A stretch of DNA of 64,000 nucleotides from NCBI GenBank assembly GCA_905221035.1, contig CAJNBP010000002.1:1-64000 (forward strand), written 5' to 3'. Each line of letters opens with the position of its first letter. The first letter of the stretch is position 1. Shown one piece after another: positions 17,899-30,076 of this stretch. Source of the stretch: a bacterium. Lineage in GTDB: Bacteria > Bacillota > Bacilli > Lactobacillales > Streptococcaceae. The position numbers and the translations under genes were made by a program. Under the pieces are notes generated by a model. The model worked only from the letters and a program-made list of their open reading frames with translations, was not told the DNA's origin and did no database searches.

Positions 17899-19248
17899 AT
17901 GAAAATTATCCTTGTCGGAGGGGGAAAAGTCGGTTTTGCCCTCTGTCGCTCCTTGGTTGCGGAAAAGCATGATGTTTTGCTGATTGAGCAAGACGAAGCT
18001 GTTCTCAATCATATTGTTAATCGCTTTGATATCATGGGTATCCTCGGTAACGGGGCCGATTTTGCCATCCTTGAACAAGCCAGTGTCCAGGATTGTGATA
18101 TCTTTATCGCCCTGACTGAGTACGATGAAGTGAACATGATTGCAGCCGTTCTAGCCAAGAAAATGGGGGCTAAAGAAACCATCGTTCGGGTGCGGAACCC
18201 TGAATATTCTAACTCTTATTTCAAGGAAAAAAATATTCTCGGTTTTTCTCTTATCGTTAATCCTGAGCTCTTGGCTGCCCGCGCTATTGCCAATATCATT
18301 GACTTCCCAAATGCTCTCTCTGTCGAACGTTTCTTTGGTGGACGAGTCAGCTTGATGGAATTCACTGTCAAATCCTCCAGTGGTCTTTGCCAAATGCCCA
18401 TTTCTGATTTTCGGAAAAAATTTGGCAATGTCATTGTCTGCGCTATAGAGAGGGATCATCAAATTATCATCCCAAGCGGTGACATGACGATACAGGATAA
18501 AGATAGAATCTTTGTCACTGGTAACCGTGTTGATATGATGCTCTTCCATAATTATTTCAAATCACGTGCTGTGAAGAGTCTTCTCATCGTCGGTGCAGGT
18601 AGAATTGCCTATTATCTACTAGGCATTCTCAAAGATAGTCGTATCGATACTAAAGTCATCGAAATCAATCCCGAAATCGCCAGCTTCTTTAGCGAGAAAT
18701 TCCCAAATCTCTACATCGTTCAAGGAGATGGTACCGCAAAAGATATCCTGCTGGAAGAAAGTGCTCAAAACTATGATGCTGTTGCAACCCTTACAGGAGT
18801 CGATGAGGAAAATCTGATTACCTCTATGTTCCTTGACAGCGTAGGTGTACAAAAAAACATCACCAAGGTCAATCGTACCAGTCTCCTCGAGATTATCAAT
18901 GCGCCTGATTTTTCAAGTATCATCACACCTAAAAGTATTGCCGTAGACACGATTATGCACTTTATTCGTGGTCGGGTTAATGCCCAATATTCAGACCTTC
19001 AGGCCATGCACCATCTAGCCAATGGTCAAATTGAAACCCTGCAATTCCATATCAAGGAAGCCAATAAAATGACTGCCAAACCTCTTTCTCAACTGAAATT
19101 GAAAAAAGGGGTCCTTATCGCAGCCATCATTCGGAAGGGCAAGACTATTTTCCCTACTGGAGAGGATATGCTTGAAGTTGGAGACAAGCTTCTAGTAACG
19201 ACCTTGTTGCCGAATATCACCAAGATTTATGACTTGATTGCGAGGTAA
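17899..19248 (+). CDS. trkA: Trk potassium uptake system, regulatory NAD-binding subunit
   Basis: The protein has 449 residues, the full-length TrkA layout of two tandem RCK units. The first Rossmann motif is LVGGGKVGFAL (about 4-14) and the second LIVGAGRIAYYL (about 229-240). Each is followed by a TrkA-C domain (about 140-215 and 370-449). The subunit sits on the cytoplasmic face of TrkH and gates K+ flux in response to nucleotides. trkH starts 3 bp downstream, so the pair is an operon. Confidence 0.94.
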   Translation: MKIILVGGGKVGFALCRSLVAEKHDVLLIEQDEAVLNHIVNRFDIMGILGNGADFAILEQASVQDCDIFIALTEYDEVNMIAAVLAKKMGAKETIVRVRNPEYSNSYFKEKNILGFSLIVNPELLAARAIANIIDFPNALSVERFFGGRVSLMEFTVKSSSGLCQMPISDFRKKFGNVIVCAIERDHQIIIPSGDMTIQDKDRIFVTGNRVDMMLFHNYFKSRAVKSLLIVGAGRIAYYLLGILKDSRIDTKVIEINPEIASFFSEKFPNLYIVQGDGTAKDILLEESAQNYDAVATLTGVDEENLITSMFLDSVGVQKNITKVNRTSLLEIINAPDFSSIITPKSIAVDTIMHFIRGRVNAQYSDLQAMHHLANGQIETLQFHIKEANKMTAKPLSQLKLKKGVLIAAIIRKGKTIFPTGEDMLEVGDKLLVTTLLPNITKIYDLIAR

Positions 19249-19251
19249 GAG

Positions 19252-20691
19252 ATGAATAAAAGTATGATTCGCTACCTCCTTTCAAAGTTGCTTTTGATTG
19301 AAGCTGTTCTTCTTTTGGTTCCTGTGACTGTTGCTATCTATTACCGTGAATCGAGCCAAGTTTTTACAGCCCTCTTTTCAACAATAGGGATTCTCGTATT
19401 GCTGGGCGGTTCAGGGAGTTTGGAAAAACCCCAAAATCAACGGATTTATGCCAAGGAGGGAATCTTAATTGTTGCCCTCTGTTGGATTCTTTGGTCCTTC
19501 TTTGGTGGTCTCCCCTTTGTCTTTGCAGGGCAAATTCCCAGCGTTATCGATGCCTTTTTTGAAATTAGTTCTGGCTTTACAACTACCGGAGCAACTATTC
19601 TGAACGACGTTTCGGTTCTCAGCCGTTCCCTCCTCTTCTGGCGAAGTTTTACCCACTTGATTGGAGGGATGGGAGTGCTTGTTTTTGCACTTGCTATTAT
19701 GGATAATGCCAAGAATAGCCACCTAGAGGTGATGAAGGCTGAGGTTCCTGGTCCCGTCTTCGGTAAGGTTGTATCCAAGCTAAAAAACACTGCCCAGATT
19801 CTCTATCTCCTTTATCTAGCTCTCTTTTCACTTTTTGTGATTATCTATTATCTAGCTGGTATGCCACTATTTGATAGTTTTGTGATTGCTATGGGAACAG
19901 CGGGAACTGGGGGCTTCACCGTCTATAACGACGGGATTGCCCACTATGGTAGCTCACTGATTACCTATCTAGTTAGTATCGGAGTTTTGGTTTTTGGGGT
20001 AAATTTCAACCTCTACTACTACCTCATGCTCCGTCGAGTCAAAGCTTTCTTTGGAGATGAAGAACTTCGGGCTTACTTGGTCATCGTGCTGGTTTCTACA
20101 GGATTGATCAGCCTTAATACCCTCTATCTCTACCCAGGATTTTCCAAGAGCTTTGAAATGGCCTTCTTCCAAGTTTCCAATATCATTACGACAACCGGTT
20201 TTGGTTATGGAGATATTACCAACTGGCCCCTCTTCTCCCAGTTTATCCTCCTCTTCCTCATGGGAATCGGCGGTTCTGCTGGTTCAACCGCAGGTGGACT
20301 CAAGGTTATTCGAGGCCTCATCCTTTCAAAAATTGCTAAAAATCAGATTTTGTCAATCCTATCACCCCACCGTGTTTTGACCCTCCATGTTAATAAAACG
20401 GTGATTGACAAAGATACTCAGCATAAGATTCTCAAGTACTTTGTCATTTATTCTATGATTTTGTTAGCACTTATCTTTATTGTCAGCCTAGATAGCAATG
20501 ATTTTCTGGTTGTGACCAGCGCTGTCTTTAGCTGTTTCAATAATATCGGGCCTATTCTAGGAAAGACATCTAGTTTCTCAATCTTTAGCCCTATCTCAAA
20601 AATTCTCCTCTCCTTTGCGATGATTGCAGGGCGTTTGGAGATTTACCCTATCCTACTTCTCTTTATGAAGAGAACTTGGTCTAAGAGATAA
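19252..20691 (+). CDS. trkH: Trk/Ktr potassium channel subunit
   Basis: The protein has 479 residues and about ten hydrophobic segments. The four pore loops can be recognised: TTTGATIL (about 105), GTAGTGGF (about 220), TTTGFGYGD (about 315) and FNNIGP (about 430), with glycines of the selectivity filter in each. It conducts K+ (with Na+ or H+) across the membrane under control of TrkA encoded just upstream. A strong terminator follows. Confidence 0.94.
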   Translation: MNKSMIRYLLSKLLLIEAVLLLVPVTVAIYYRESSQVFTALFSTIGILVLLGGSGSLEKPQNQRIYAKEGILIVALCWILWSFFGGLPFVFAGQIPSVIDAFFEISSGFTTTGATILNDVSVLSRSLLFWRSFTHLIGGMGVLVFALAIMDNAKNSHLEVMKAEVPGPVFGKVVSKLKNTAQILYLLYLALFSLFVIIYYLAGMPLFDSFVIAMGTAGTGGFTVYNDGIAHYGSSLITYLVSIGVLVFGVNFNLYYYLMLRRVKAFFGDEELRAYLVIVLVSTGLISLNTLYLYPGFSKSFEMAFFQVSNIITTTGFGYGDITNWPLFSQFILLFLMGIGGSAGSTAGGLKVIRGLILSKIAKNQILSILSPHRVLTLHVNKTVIDKDTQHKILKYFVIYSMILLALIFIVSLDSNDFLVVTSAVFSCFNNIGPILGKTSSFSIFSPISKILLSFAMIAGRLEIYPILLLFMKRTWSKR

Positions 20692-20697
20692 AATACA

Positions 20698-20736
20698 ACC
20701 ACACATTGTAAACTTACAAAGTGTGGTGTTTTTATT
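20698..20736 (+). terminator. Terminator of trkA-trkH
   Basis: ACCACACATTGTAA and TTACAAAGTGTGGT form a 14-bp stem with one mismatch, followed by GTTTTTATTT. Confidence 0.88.
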
Positions 20737-20756
20737 TATGATTATCTCCTCAACTC

Positions 20757-20790
20757 ACACTCAATAAAAATCAAAGAGCAAACTAGGAAA
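20757..20790. repeat. Truncated BOX element next to the IS
   Basis: CACTCAATAAAAATCAAAGAGCAAACTAGGAA matches one end (about 33 bp) of the BOX copies elsewhere in the window. The homology stops 6 bp before the IS, and no remaining half is found on the other side of the IS. Confidence 0.7.
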
Positions 20791-20796
20791 ATAATC

Positions 20797-20846
20797 GGCT
20801 CTATAATATTTGTAGTGGGTAAATCCCCTATAAATATTATGGAGCC
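20797..20846. repeat. 50-bp near-perfect palindrome at the left IS end
   Basis: The left IR continues into its own inverted copy: GGCTCTATAATATTT pairs with AAATATTATGGAGCC, and the full 50 bp is palindromic apart from a few positions. It is followed by TATTTTTG, so it can act as a terminator against transcription entering the transposase gene. Confidence 0.75.
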
Positions 20847-20920
20847 TATTTTTGTGTAGAAAAAAAGTCCCATATGACCTATAATGAAAAGCGACGAAAC
20901 AACTCATTAGAAAGAATCAT

Positions 20921-22177
20921 ATGGAACAATTACATTTTATCACAAAACTGCTCGATATCAAAGACCCTAATGTCCAAATTATGGATGTTGTTAATAGAGA
21001 TACCCACAAGGAAATCATCGCCAAACTGGATTATGAGGCCCCATCTTGTCCTGAATGTGGAAGTCAAATGAAGAAATATGACTTCCAAAAACCATCGAAA
21101 ATTCCTTACCTTGAAACAACTGGTATGCCTACCAGAATCCTCCTTAAAAAGCGTCGTTTCAAGTGCTATTATTGCTCTAAAATGATGGTAGCCGAGACCT
21201 CTCTCGTCAAGAAAAATCACCAAATTCCTCGTATCATCAACCAAAAAATTGCGCAAAAGTTGATTGAAAAGACTTCTATGACCGATATTGCCCATCAACT
21301 GGCTATTTCAACTTCAACTGTCATTCGCAAGCTTAGTGACTTCCGTTTTAAGACTGATTTTTCTCGTCTTCCTGAGATTATGTCCTGGGACGAGTATGCC
21401 TTTACCAAGGGAAAGATGAGTTTCATTGCACAAGATTTTGATAATCTCAACATCATCACTGTTCTTGAAGGCAGAACACAGGCTATCATCCGAAATCACT
21501 TTCTGCGCTACGATAGAGTCGTTCGTTGTCAGGTGAAAATCATTACGATGGATATGTTTAGCCCCTACTACGATATTGCCAGAAAACTTTTTCCTAACGC
21601 TAAAATCGTTCTAGATCGTTTTCACATTGTACAACATCTCAGCCGTGCTATGAGTCGTGTCCGTGTTCAAATCATGAATCAGTTCGATCGAAAATCTCAT
21701 GAATACAAGGCCATCAAGCGCTACTGGAAGCTCATCCAGCAGGATAGTCGTAAACTGAGTGATAAACGATTTTATCGCCCTACTTTTCGTATGCACTTAA
21801 CGAATAAAGAAATTCTAGACAAGCTTTTGAGCTATTCAGAAGACTTGAGACATCACTATAATCTCTATCAGCTCTTGCTTTTTCACTTTCAGAACAAGGA
21901 GCCAGACAAATTTTTCGGACTCATTGAGGACAATCTTAAACAGGTTCATCCTCTTTTTCAGACTGTCTTTAAAACCTTCCTCAAGGATAAAGAAAAGATT
22001 GTCAACGCCCTTCAACTACCTTATTCTAATGCCAAATTAGAAACGACTAATAATCTCATCAAACTTATCAAGCGAAATGCCTTTGGTTTTCGGAACTTTG
22101 AAAACTTCAAAAAACGGATTTTTATCGCTCTGAATATCAAAAAAGAAAGGACAAATTTCGTCCTTTCTCGATCTTAG
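20921..22177 (+). CDS. ISL3-family transposase
   Basis: The protein has 418 residues, usual for IS1167-type transposases. An N-terminal zinc-ribbon is seen as CPECG and CYYC (about residues 46-95). A helix-turn-helix lies at about 125-145 (IAHQLAISTSTVIRKL). The DDE nuclease core follows: MSWDEYA, ITMDMFSPY, and VLDRFHIVQHLSRA, with the final acidic residue in SNAKLETTNNLIKLIKRNAFGFRNF. The frame is uninterrupted, so the element may be active. Confidence 0.93.
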   Translation: MEQLHFITKLLDIKDPNVQIMDVVNRDTHKEIIAKLDYEAPSCPECGSQMKKYDFQKPSKIPYLETTGMPTRILLKKRRFKCYYCSKMMVAETSLVKKNHQIPRIINQKIAQKLIEKTSMTDIAHQLAISTSTVIRKLSDFRFKTDFSRLPEIMSWDEYAFTKGKMSFIAQDFDNLNIITVLEGRTQAIIRNHFLRYDRVVRCQVKIITMDMFSPYYDIARKLFPNAKIVLDRFHIVQHLSRAMSRVRVQIMNQFDRKSHEYKAIKRYWKLIQQDSRKLSDKRFYRPTFRMHLTNKEILDKLLSYSEDLRHHYNLYQLLLFHFQNKEPDKFFGLIEDNLKQVHPLFQTVFKTFLKDKEKIVNALQLPYSNAKLETTNNLIKLIKRNAFGFRNFENFKKRIFIALNIKKERTNFVLSRS

Positions 22178-22244
22178 CTTTTCTTCAACCCACTACAGTT
22201 GACAAAGAGCCTTTTTTTGTTATAAGTTCTTCTTCAAAGTCCTT

Positions 22245-22277
22245 GATTTTGGGTAAATTTAAAATCAAATTTTACCC
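22245..22277 (-). terminator. Possible terminator at the suf operon end
   Basis: TTGGGTAAA and TTTACCCAA around the sufB stop codon form a 9-bp stem with a T-rich loop. No T-run follows, so termination efficiency is doubtful. Confidence 0.35.
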
Positions 22278-23684
22278 AACTGAACCTTCCATCTCATAGC
22301 TAATCAAGCGGTTCAACTCAACTGCATATTCCATTGGAAGTTCTTTTGTGAAGGGCTCTACAAATCCCATAACAATCATCTCTGTTGCCTCAGATTCTGA
22401 CAATCCACGGCTCATGAGATAATACAATTGTTCTTCTGAAATCTTAGAAACCTTGGCTTCATGTTCCAAAGCCACTTGCGAGTTGTGGATCTCATTAAAT
22501 GGAATAGTATCTGACGCTGACAAGTCATCCATAATAATGGTGTCACACTCGATGTGTGAGACAGATTTCTTAGAGTTTTTGTTAAAGGTTACTTGTCCAC
22601 GGTAGTCAACCTTTCCGCCGCCTTTAGCGATGGATTTAGACACGATAGATGAGCTAGTATGTGGAGCGTTGTGGATCATCTTAGCACCCGTATCTTGGTG
22701 TTGCCCTGTATTGGCAAAGGCGATCGAAAGCATGGTTCCACGCGCCCCTTCTCCATCTAGGTAAACAGATGGGTATTTCATGGTTGTTTTGGCACCCAAG
22801 TTCCCATCAATCCACTCAACAGTCGAATCCTTTTGAGCCTTAGCACGCTTTGTTACCAAGTTATAGACATTATCAGACCAGTTTTGAATAGTCGTATAAC
22901 GCATATAAGCTCCGTCCAAGGCAAAGATTTCTACAATGGCTGCGTGCAAGCTGTTGCTTGAATATGTTGGTGCTGTACATCCTTCTACGTAGTGTACACT
23001 TGCTCCCTCATCAACGATAATCAAGGTACGTTCAAACTGACCTGTATTTTCGTTGTTGATACGGAAGTAAGTTTGAAGTGGAATATCTACCTTGACCCCT
23101 TTTGGTACGTAGATAAAGGTTCCACCAGACCATACTGCTGAGTTGAGGGCTGCCAACTTATTATCTGTCGGCGGTACCAACTTCGCAAAGTATTGTTTAA
23201 ACAAGTCTGGGTATTCCTTGAGGGCAGAATCTGTATCTGTAAAGATAATCCCCAATTTCTGGAACTCTTCCTTCATGTTGTGGTAAACCACTTCTGACTC
23301 GTACTGAGCAGAGGCACCTGCTAAATAAGCACGCTCAGCTTCTGGTATACCAATACGTTCAAAGGTTTCTTTAATCTTTTCAGGAACGTCATCCCAAGAA
23401 CGGGCTGGTTTATCAGATGGTTTTTGGTAGTAGATCAAGTCATCAAAGTCAATCTCTGACAAGTCTGCTCCCCAGGTTTGCATAGGCATTTTTTTGAAGG
23501 TTTCATAAGACTTCAAACGGAATTCTAACATCCACTCAGGTTCTCCCTTAGCAGCTGATAATTCGCGAATGACTTCTTCGTTCAATCCTTTTCCTGTCGA
23601 TAGGACAGGCTCTACATCATCATGAAAACCAAATTTATATTCACCAAGGTCAATTGGTTTTGGTTCTACTCTTTCTTCAGCCAT
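22272..23684 (-). CDS. sufB: Fe-S cluster scaffold protein SufB
   Basis: The start [13 protein letters not shown] is supported by GAAAGG 6 bp upstream, giving 470 residues. It contains the SufB/SufD beta-helix core with [35 protein letters not shown] and the [15 protein letters not shown] region. SufB forms the SufBC2D complex where Fe-S clusters are assembled. It is the last gene of sufCDSUB and ends next to the ISL3 element. Confidence 0.96.
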   Translation of the reverse strand: MAEERVEPKPIDLGEYKFGFHDDVEPVLSTGKGLNEEVIRELSAAKGEPEWMLEFRLKSYETFKKMPMQTWGADLSEIDFDDLIYYQKPSDKPARSWDDVPEKIKETFERIGIPEAERAYLAGASAQYESEVVYHNMKEEFQKLGIIFTDTDSALKEYPDLFKQYFAKLVPPTDNKLAALNSAVWSGGTFIYVPKGVKVDIPLQTYFRINNENTGQFERTLIIVDEGASVHYVEGCTAPTYSSNSLHAAIVEIFALDGAYMRYTTIQNWSDNVYNLVTKRAKAQKDSTVEWIDGNLGAKTTMKYPSVYLDGEGARGTMLSIAFANTGQHQDTGAKMIHNAPHTSSSIVSKSIAKGGGKVDYRGQVTFNKNSKKSVSHIECDTIIMDDLSASDTIPFNEIHNSQVALEHEAKVSKISEEQLYYLMSRGLSESEATEMIVMGFVEPFTKELPMEYAVELNRLISYEMEGSVG

Positions 23685-23753
23685 AATATCCTTTCTTTCA
23701 TTCTTCATTTCTAATGATTTATAAGACAAATGTAACTTGTCTTACTGTTTTTC

Positions 23754-26668
<2,915 letters not shown>

Positions 26669-26695
26669 TTACTTCTCCTAAAAGATACGATGGAA

Positions 26696-27466
26696 TTACA
26701 ATTCTTCCTTGTAGTCGTAGCCAAGTTCTTCAGCTAGTTTTGCGTATCCTTCACGTTCCAAACGCGCAGCCAATTCTGGACCACCAGAAAGGACAACACG
26801 ACCTTCCATCATTACGTGTACCACGTCTGGTGTGATGTAGTTCAATAGACGTTGGTAGTGAGTGATAATCATAGCACCAAAGCCTTCACCACGCATGGCA
26901 TTCACACCTTTAGACACAACTTTAAGAGCGTCAATATCAAGACCAGAGTCAATCTCATCAAGAAGGGCAAAAGTTGGTTCCAACATCAAAAGCTGAAGAA
27001 TTTCATTACGTTTTTTCTCACCACCAGAGAAACCTTCATTGAGGTAACGCTCTGCCATTTCTTCTTTCATGTTGAGCAATTCCATTTTCTCATCCAATTT
27101 AGTAATGAACTCACGAACTGAAATCTTTTCATCATCTTCCTTACCAGCATTCATGGCTGCACGAAGAAACTCAGCATTGGTAATTCCAGGAATTTCTGAT
27201 GGGTATTGCATTGCAAGGAAAAGTCCCATACGCGCACGCTCGTCTACTTCCAACTCAAGGATATTTACACCGTCAAACAAGACTTCACCTTGGGTTACTT
27301 CATAGTTTGGATTTCCCATGATAGCGGCAGAAAGAGTTGATTTACCAGTACCATTTGGTCCCATGATAGCGGCAATTTCTCCTGTTTTAAGGGTCAGGTT
27401 AACCCCTTTTAAAATTTCTTTTCCTTCAATCTCAACGTGAAGATCTTTGATTTCTAATACTGACAT
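26696..27466 (-). CDS. sufC: Fe-S cluster assembly ATPase SufC
   Basis: The start MSVLEIKDLHVEI follows AAAGGAAC, giving 256 residues. It is an ABC-type ATPase with Walker A GPNGTGKS (about 36-43), the signature FSGGEKKRNEI and Walker B FALLDEIDSGLD. It drives conformational change of SufB-SufD during cluster assembly and is not a transporter. It is the first gene of sufCDSUB. Confidence 0.97.
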   Translation of the reverse strand: MSVLEIKDLHVEIEGKEILKGVNLTLKTGEIAAIMGPNGTGKSTLSAAIMGNPNYEVTQGEVLFDGVNILELEVDERARMGLFLAMQYPSEIPGITNAEFLRAAMNAGKEDDEKISVREFITKLDEKMELLNMKEEMAERYLNEGFSGGEKKRNEILQLLMLEPTFALLDEIDSGLDIDALKVVSKGVNAMRGEGFGAMIITHYQRLLNYITPDVVHVMMEGRVVLSGGPELAARLEREGYAKLAEELGYDYKEEL

Positions 27467-27572
27467 GATAGTTCCTTTCTTTTTCAAGGCCTTTACAGTA
27501 CTTACTGGAAACAAACTTGATTTCCCTAGAAAATACGGTAAAAGGTCAATAAATATACTTTTATAGTATAAC

Positions 27573-27596
27573 AAAAAAAAGCCTAAAAGGCTTTGA
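27573..27596 (-). terminator. Terminator after the dnaX operon
   Basis: Minus-strand AAAGCCTTTTAGGCTTTTTTTT: AAGCC-TTTT-GGCTT hairpin and T8 run, between the DUF3272 gene and the suf operon. A TATACT at about 27562-27567 just after it may be the suf -10. Confidence 0.8.
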
Positions 27597-27616
27597 TTTT
27601 GTCTAGAAGCTGAGGA

Positions 27617-27811
27617 CTAGTCTTTTCCTTTCAAGTGCTGGTCAATGACATCTACTATTTTCCCCATCAAGTAACTGACTCGAAAATTTCTAAAGAGCAA
27701 AATGGCCCAAAAGGCTGCCATAATATAGCGACCAGTCATCCAGGCTTCATTGAAAAAATAGGTCTCAGCAGCTGTAAACAGCGCGATGATAATAAATTGT
27801 TGTCTATTCAT
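27617..27811 (-). CDS. Small membrane protein, DUF3272 family
   Basis: The protein has 64 residues with two hydrophobic stretches (IIIALFTAAETYFF, about 7-20, and YIMAAFWAILLF, about 29-40) and a basic-acidic tail. It resembles DUF3272 proteins encoded after dnaX in streptococci (recollection). Function unknown. It follows dnaX by 27 bp and precedes a terminator, so it is the last gene of that operon. Confidence 0.7.
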   Translation of the reverse strand: MNRQQFIIIALFTAAETYFFNEAWMTGRYIMAAFWAILLFRNFRVSYLMGKIVDVIDQHLKGKD

Positions 27812-27838
27812 AAACTTATTGTATCATGAAATCTTTCT

Positions 27839-29494
27839 TTAGTCTTCCTCTACCTTTACTTTATCCGCCAAAAATTCAAATCCTTCCGGAATCAAACTTT
27901 CTTCTGCTTCTTTTTCAGTTTGAGAAGATTTGGCTTTAGCTGAAAAGGCTGCGCGAACTTCTTTCCATTCCTCCATGGAAATGGCTAAAATCTCGGGTGA
28001 AAAACCTGCCGCCTGACTGAGGATGTTACCAAACATGGTGTTGAGATTGTCTCGTTTCATGGTTTGACCAGCATTAAAGTTAGACTCAAAAGCAAGAATG
28101 GCATGGTGTTCATTGGCCGCAACCGGTTGAGAACCAACCAGCAAAGCCTTGTCCGGTCCACCTAGACTTTCAATTACCTCTCCCCAGGCATTCTGCAAAC
28201 GAATCAGATTTTGACGTGCTAAATCAGGATTTTCAACGGCCTCTTGTAAGATAGATTGCACTTTATTGCGATCCACACGATAGACTGTTTTGCCCGTAGC
28301 TGGTCGACTAGGAGCTGGACTTGTTGGCTTAGCTACGGTTCCCACATTGGCGAGTTCTTGTTTAAGACGTGCAACTTCCTGTCTCAATGCAGCAATTTCA
28401 TGTTCAACTGCCCCAGAAAGAGCTGCTTCAGGCTTAACCTCCGCCAAACGGATGGTCATCATCTCAGCATAAATCTTGGGCTGCAAACTAGACTTAATAT
28501 CTGCTAAACTCACTGTCGCCAAGCGAATCATTTCAAACAGATTTTCCTGAGGAAGTGCCAAGTTTCCCACAAAGACTGGGCTATGATGAGTGTTTTCTCC
28601 TCCTGTTTGAACAATTAACAAATCTCTTAAATAGTGCAAAAGGTCAGTCACAAAACGAGTCATACTCTTACCATTCTCAAAAAGAAGATTCAAGCAAGAC
28701 AAAGCCTTGGGAACATCCTGTTGAAATAAGGCAGCCACATAATCATCCAAGGCAGACAGACTAATGGTTCCTGTAATTTCTTCAGAAATGGCCGTCGTCA
28801 GCTCATTTCCCTGTGTCAAACTCAGGGCTTGATCCAAAATAGACAAGGCGTCCCGCATTCCACCTTCAGCCCGTCTAGCAATGATTTCCACAGCCTCTGG
28901 TTCAGAACTGATATTTTCCTTTTCTAAGATATATTGGATATGTTCCTTAATATCCTGTGTCTTAATTGATTTAAACTCAAAACGTTGGACACGCGATAGA
29001 ATCGTAGCAGGTATCTTGTGCAATTCAGTAGTAGCTAAAATAAAGACCACATTCTGTGTTGGCTCTTCCAGCGTCTTTAGGAGAGCATTAAAAGCCCCTG
29101 TAGACAGCATGTGAACCTCATCTATGATATAGACCTTATAACGGGCAAGGCTCGGTGCGTAGGTGGATTTATCACGGATTTCACGAATTTCATCAACCCC
29201 ATTATTAGAGGCCGCATCCATTTCGATGACATCTTCTAAACTACCATCCGTCACTGCCTGACAAATATAGCAGTTATTACAAGGTTCACCACCCACTTGA
29301 TTAGGACAGTTCATAGCCTTTGCAAAGATCTTAGCTACACTGGTTTTTCCCGTTCCACGAGGACCAGAAAAAAGATAAGCGTGACTTATTTTCTCTTGCT
29401 CCACCGCTTGTTTAAGAGTCTTAGCCACAACTTCTTGACCAACCAACTGAGAGAAGTTTTGACTTCTATATTTTCGATAAAGTGCTTGATACAT
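27839..29494 (-). CDS. dnaX: DNA polymerase III subunits gamma and tau
   Basis: The start [14 protein letters not shown] overlaps the upstream gene's stop by one base (TAATG), giving 551 residues. The AAA+ clamp-loader domain has Walker A GPRGTGKT (about 45-52), a zinc module with four Cys (CPNQVGGEPCNNCYIC) and YIIDEVHML. A clamp-loader collar follows, then a Ser/Pro/Thr-rich linker (about 390-420) and a tau-type C-terminus. It loads the beta clamp at the replication fork. Confidence 0.96.
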   Translation of the reverse strand: MYQALYRKYRSQNFSQLVGQEVVAKTLKQAVEQEKISHAYLFSGPRGTGKTSVAKIFAKAMNCPNQVGGEPCNNCYICQAVTDGSLEDVIEMDAASNNGVDEIREIRDKSTYAPSLARYKVYIIDEVHMLSTGAFNALLKTLEEPTQNVVFILATTELHKIPATILSRVQRFEFKSIKTQDIKEHIQYILEKENISSEPEAVEIIARRAEGGMRDALSILDQALSLTQGNELTTAISEEITGTISLSALDDYVAALFQQDVPKALSCLNLLFENGKSMTRFVTDLLHYLRDLLIVQTGGENTHHSPVFVGNLALPQENLFEMIRLATVSLADIKSSLQPKIYAEMMTIRLAEVKPEAALSGAVEHEIAALRQEVARLKQELANVGTVAKPTSPAPSRPATGKTVYRVDRNKVQSILQEAVENPDLARQNLIRLQNAWGEVIESLGGPDKALLVGSQPVAANEHHAILAFESNFNAGQTMKRDNLNTMFGNILSQAAGFSPEILAISMEEWKEVRAAFSAKAKSSQTEKEAEESLIPEGFEFLADKVKVEED

Positions 29495-29991
29495 TAGGCT
29501 TTCTCCCCAAACATTGTAAAGTCCCATTCTGTCTTTTCAAGCAAAATAGCGACAAATTGTTCCAAATAATCTCGATCCATAGCATCATAATCATCAATCT
29601 CTGAAGAATCCAGATCCAGAACTCCAAGTATTCGACCATTCTTTACCATCGGCACAACAATTTCACTTTTAGCACGACTATCACAAGAAATATAGTTGGG
29701 ATAGGTCGTTACATCACCAACTAGAACAGTTTCCTGAAAGTGAGCTGCCTCACCACAAACACCCTTGCCCAGTGCAATACGGATGCAGGAAACACCTCCT
29801 TGGAAGGGACCTAAAATCAATTCCTTTCCATCGAACAGATAAAAGCCTGCAAATACGGTATTAGGAAAACGTGATTTTAGAAGAGCACTGGCGTTGGAAA
29901 GATTAGCCAAAACATTGGTTTCACCATCCAATAAAAAAGAGAGTTCTTCATTTAACATTTGATAACGTGATTGTTTTTCTGATTCTAACAT
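29494..29991 (-). CDS. GAF-domain protein, free methionine-(R)-sulfoxide reductase
   Basis: The protein has 165 residues in one GAF domain. Cys69, Cys79 and Cys103 ([15 protein letters not shown] and [14 protein letters not shown]) have the same 10- and 24-residue spacing as the catalytic cysteines of fRMsr, which reduces free Met-R-sulfoxide. It is translationally coupled to dnaX (TAATG), a conserved arrangement in streptococci. Confidence 0.88.
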   Translation of the reverse strand: MLESEKQSRYQMLNEELSFLLDGETNVLANLSNASALLKSRFPNTVFAGFYLFDGKELILGPFQGGVSCIRIALGKGVCGEAAHFQETVLVGDVTTYPNYISCDSRAKSEIVVPMVKNGRILGVLDLDSSEIDDYDAMDRDYLEQFVAILLEKTEWDFTMFGEKA

Positions 29992-30025
29992 AGAACTATT
30001 ATATCAAAAAAGGCTTACAGACAAA

Positions 30026-30057
30026 AGAAAAATCCCTTGTTTAGAAAACAAAGGATT
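30026..30057 (-). terminator. Terminator of rpsA
   Basis: AATCCTTTGTTT-TCTA-AACAAGGGATT and a T-rich run on the minus strand, about 20 bp after the rpsA stop. Confidence 0.85.
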
Positions 30058-30076
30058 TTGTAAATTTTCAATTTGA

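Larger units (their letters stand above)
20797..22211 (+). mobile_element. ISL3-family insertion sequence (IS1167-like), 1415 bp
   Basis: Terminal inverted repeats are imperfect: left GGCTCTATAATATTTGTAGTGGGT and right, on the opposite strand, GGCTCTTTGTCAACTGTAGTGGGT share the outer 6 and inner 9 or so bases. Length and IR sequence fit IS1167 of pneumococcus (about 1.43 kb, from memory). An intact transposase gene is inside. The 8-bp flanks (AAATAATC and TTTTTTTG) do not match, so no target duplication is visible. Confidence 0.85.

Noticed and set aside
22201-22230. Target-site duplication for the ISL3-family element
   Set aside because: The 8-bp flanks AAATAATC and TTTTTTTG differ, so no duplication can be claimed.
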